Source: a virus
Virus record (IMG/VR): IMGVR_UViG_3300018481_000071
Coordinates: 1 to 25,122 of that record
DNA: 25,122 bases
Strand: one strand, 5' to 3'
In this document: positions 23,050-25,122 of the stretch, piece after piece
Layout: the number at the start of each line of letters is the position of its first letter
How positions within the stretch are numbered: the stretch's first letter is position 1
Made by a program: the position numbers and the translations under genes
Notes under the pieces: model-generated
Seen by the model: the letters and a program-made list of their open reading frames with translations, nothing else
Database searches by the model: none
What the model was told of the DNA's origin: nothing

Positions 23050-24607
23050 ATTCAAACTCCCTAAGATCATACCCTACAGTGATGTTCCATGTAGATGAAT
23101 CAGAATCACGTGACGCTGCGGGACCAAACTTATCAATGTAATCCCATATGGTACCAACGTCACTAACATCTAGAGTGTGTTCTGACCTTGGAGAGATGTC
23201 AAGACCCTGTGCTGATAGTTCAGGTAAGAAGGTGAAGAAGTACCTCAGAGCATCAGGTGCGTGGTCATCCTTCTTATGGATAGTCTCACGTGAGTTGTTG
23301 GAGTCCTCTAGCTTAGGACTAGTATAGTAGTCCCAGTGTAGTGCCTTCATCTCACGAATCATGTTCTGGCAACCTAACGTACACTGCCAATAAGGCATAC
23401 CAGTCTGAGGATTATGATGCAGATAAGTGTTAATTCTATCGACACCTATGCTCACATTCTTAGGTACCGAATCCAGAGAGAAGTATATGCCACCTTCTGC
23501 ATATAGGGTCTGAATCGAATTACCGGACTGAGCCTGTCGCTGCTTCATAGCAGGGTCACCAGTCCTGAGGAACACATCAATGTCGTTATCTAGTTCCCAC
23601 TGAACAAACTCAGCTGCCCAGTCCTTAACGATCTTCTCACGTCCATAGAACTCCTTGAACGTAACTACAGAACCACCATCAGGACTGACAGCATGATATA
23701 GACCAGCAGTAGGATTGTTGTACCCATGATCGAGGCTATGATAAATAAGCCAATCACGAGGCGGACGCCATCCAGCACTGAGCGTGCCGTGGACACTAGC
23801 CATGAAGTCTGGGAATACGAGCCCACCTCTGGGAACAAACTTTCCATGTTCGCGCTTAGCTCTTTCATCATCATCCAAGAAAGCTAGAGCGGTCATCTTC
23901 TCTGAAACCGACAGGTAAGGATTGTCAGCCATGTCGACTTCGATGATAGCCAGGTCCTCTTTGGTACCTGACTTCCCTGGCAGGTAAAGGGTGTTATATG
24001 TCCAGGTCAGACCCTGGACAGGGGTCATGGTGATCCATACTGAACCACCTACGTCAATGGTACGAATCAGGTTTTCTTCAAAGATTCGTCTAGGTGGTTC
24101 CTCATCGAAGTGTATAAAGTCACGAGACGTTCCTGCGTGCTTGTCGAGGTCTTGATCGTAGGATTTGAAGTCGATCTCATTGCCGTTTGCCAAAGTGAGG
24201 GTGCGTTCTGAGAGGGACCATGACCGTTCCCATGAACCGTCAATAAGGTCACTCGGTACGATCCATCGCTTGAAGATAGGCAGGAGTATACCCTGTACTC
24301 CGTTGATGAAATCAACCCCAAGAACGCGACCGTGGATTCTTTTGTCGGGAATCTTACGGTATGGGTGTCTACCCGTAACCCACCACAAATCTTCAACAAC
24401 GCCGCCAACCGACTTGCCTGACCTGTTCCCTCCAATGTACAACCTTACTGTCTTGTCAGCTTCGTGAAAGAGACGTTGCTTGGTATGTGGCTGGTAAGCG
24501 TGCATATTCGGTTCATTAGCCTGATTCTTAAACGCCTTAGCTAATGACTGAATCATCTCCAACTTATCAGGAGGTTCTTCATCTTCTTTCTTACGGCGTG
24601 GTGGCAT
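23042..24607 (-). CDS. terL: Terminase large subunit
   Basis: 521 aa with an ATPase then a nuclease domain. Walker A is GGNRSGKS at 59-66, Walker B is FIHFDEE at 164-170 (catalytic Glu included), and the coupling-type motif WITMTPVQG lies at 191-199. The RNase H-fold nuclease shows LDHGYNNPTA (D293), TGDPAM (D351) and KKDDHAPDALRYF (D448/D452 area). It pumps DNA through the portal and cuts the concatemer. An N-terminal charged stretch (PPRRKKEDEEPPDK) precedes the domain. It overlaps the preceding ORF by 17 bases. No small terminase subunit is recognised in the window; one may lie just beyond the right edge. Confidence 0.95.
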   Translation of the reverse strand: MPPRRKKEDEEPPDKLEMIQSLAKAFKNQANEPNMHAYQPHTKQRLFHEADKTVRLYIGGNRSGKSVGGVVEDLWWVTGRHPYRKIPDKRIHGRVLGVDFINGVQGILLPIFKRWIVPSDLIDGSWERSWSLSERTLTLANGNEIDFKSYDQDLDKHAGTSRDFIHFDEEPPRRIFEENLIRTIDVGGSVWITMTPVQGLTWTYNTLYLPGKSGTKEDLAIIEVDMADNPYLSVSEKMTALAFLDDDERAKREHGKFVPRGGLVFPDFMASVHGTLSAGWRPPRDWLIYHSLDHGYNNPTAGLYHAVSPDGGSVVTFKEFYGREKIVKDWAAEFVQWELDNDIDVFLRTGDPAMKQRQAQSGNSIQTLYAEGGIYFSLDSVPKNVSIGVDRINTYLHHNPQTGMPYWQCTLGCQNMIREMKALHWDYYTSPKLEDSNNSRETIHKKDDHAPDALRYFFTFLPELSAQGLDISPRSEHTLDVSDVGTIWDYIDKFGPAASRDSDSSTWNITVGYDLREFEYE

Positions 24608-24914
24608 TGATGATTCCCAACTTGGTCAACTCGTTCAGTAGTTGGTTCATAATGTCATTCATGTTGTTAGTTCGGGAACCACTGATAGTACTCGACAGGA
24701 GGACGTTACTGGTGGTGCCATCATGCACATGTCCACCTTCACACGCCTGGTTACGACCTTTACCTAAGGTGTGGTGCTGAGCCTCAGGACGTGAGTCCGA
24801 GTCACTCTGTCGATGAAAAGCCAAGACCGTTCTGGCATCAGCCGTTTTCAGATCAACAGGTTTATCTGTCGACTTAGGACCACCTCCGACAGGAGGTGCC
24901 TCAGTATTATTCAT
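24591..24914 (-). CDS. Small protein with HxLGxGxxQAxxGxHxHDG-type motif
   Basis: 107 aa. The central segment QHHTLGKGRNQACEGGHVHDG (about 45-66) matches a motif common in actinophage virion proteins, in which His residues and a terminal HDG may bind metal. The N-terminal 40 residues are Pro/Lys/Asp-rich and disordered-looking; the C-terminus is a helix (NDIMNQLLNELTKLGI). ATG at 24914 overlaps the preceding stop (ATGA), and the 3' end overlaps terL by 17 bases. No DNA-binding helix-turn-helix is visible, so it is not called as small terminase. Role unknown. Confidence 0.65.
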   Translation of the reverse strand: MNNTEAPPVGGGPKSTDKPVDLKTADARTVLAFHRQSDSDSRPEAQHHTLGKGRNQACEGGHVHDGTTSNVLLSSTISGSRTNNMNDIMNQLLNELTKLGIINATTP

Positions 24915-25122
24915 ACCATCGGCCTTACCACCGAGATAAACACAGATGAAAGCATACTCAACTGATTCGTAGGTGCATAGTTCTGAAAGATACCAACTAC
25001 CCAGTCCCCGACATTAAACGGTCTGATATACTGGACATTGAGGCATGTAGCAGTAGGATTGGTCTGTAGTCTATTCTCCATGTGTGTGTAATCAGCACCG
25101 TTAATCATAAGTGACCCACAGA
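24911..25122 (-). CDS. Hypothetical protein, probably 5'-truncated at the right edge
   Basis: The frame is open to the window end: four more codons precede the ATG at 25108. That ATG has only a weak GGG upstream, so the real start probably lies outside. The visible part (about 65-69 aa) has a beta-rich look (LNVQYIRPFNVGDWVVGIFQNYAP...VFISVVRPMV). Its stop overlaps the next start as ATGA, so it belongs to the same operon. No family recognised. If the ATG at 25108 is used, it would be a 65-aa protein. Confidence 0.5.
   Translation of the reverse strand, partial: CGSLMINGADYTHMENRLQTNPTATCLNVQYIRPFNVGDWVVGIFQNYAPTNQLSMLSSVFISVVRPMV

Overview
The window is part of the genome of a tailed phage, most likely a podovirus-like phage infecting an actinobacterium. 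The host call rests on a phage-encoded WhiB-family iron-sulfur protein, an endolysin with actinophage-style architecture (M15 peptidase, Gly/Pro linker, peptidoglycan-binding domain), and a minor tail protein ending in a carbohydrate-binding domain typical of actinophages. Base composition looks close to 50% GC by eye, so a very GC-rich lineage is not indicated. The podovirus call rests on no tape measure, tail tube or tail-assembly chaperone gene being visible, while a head-tail adaptor, a propeller-like tail hub/stabilisation protein and a run of large ejection-type proteins (529 and 1600 aa) are present. No integrase, repressor, tRNA, CRISPR array or insertion sequence was seen.

Layout. 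Positions 1-1313 (+ strand) are the end of an early/metabolic operon: a left-truncated oligoribonuclease, a RuvC-like resolvase and a small Cys4 protein. It converges, with overlapping stop codons at 1310-1313, on one very long minus-strand late operon that fills the rest of the window. Read in its own direction from the right edge, that operon holds: two small ORFs; terminase large subunit; a Cys4/coiled-coil protein; a 65-aa ORF overlapping the portal; portal; an 84-aa protein; scaffold; major capsid protein; a membrane-anchored clan GH-A-like glycosidase; a 45-aa acidic protein; endolysin; holin; a carbohydrate-binding tail protein; a 151-aa protein; head-tail adaptor; tail hub/propeller; a block of small low-complexity proteins including a 29-aa transmembrane microprotein; two ejection-type proteins; a lysozyme-like plus M15-like hydrolase; an NlpC/P60 peptidase; and whiB.

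Working together. Terminase and portal package DNA into the scaffold-assembled capsid. The adaptor, hub and carbohydrate-binding protein form the short tail. The 1600- and 529-aa proteins with the two downstream wall hydrolases probably form the DNA-ejection and wall-penetration apparatus. The glycosidase, 45-aa protein, endolysin and holin form a lysis cassette embedded between capsid and tail genes. Genes are packed with ATGA, TGATG or TAATG junctions almost everywhere, so translational coupling is pervasive. No stretch over 300 bases lacks a gene; the longest non-coding gaps are 1532-1603 (an inverted repeat) and 19977-20032 (nothing recognisable beyond a ribosome-binding site).

Most notable signals: a 7-mer (CGACAGG/CCTGTCG) that I count 45 times on both strands against about 3 expected; a chain of micro-ORFs at 10757-10872; repeated short motifs and 20-residue duplications in the adjacent small genes; and the anchored glycosidase.
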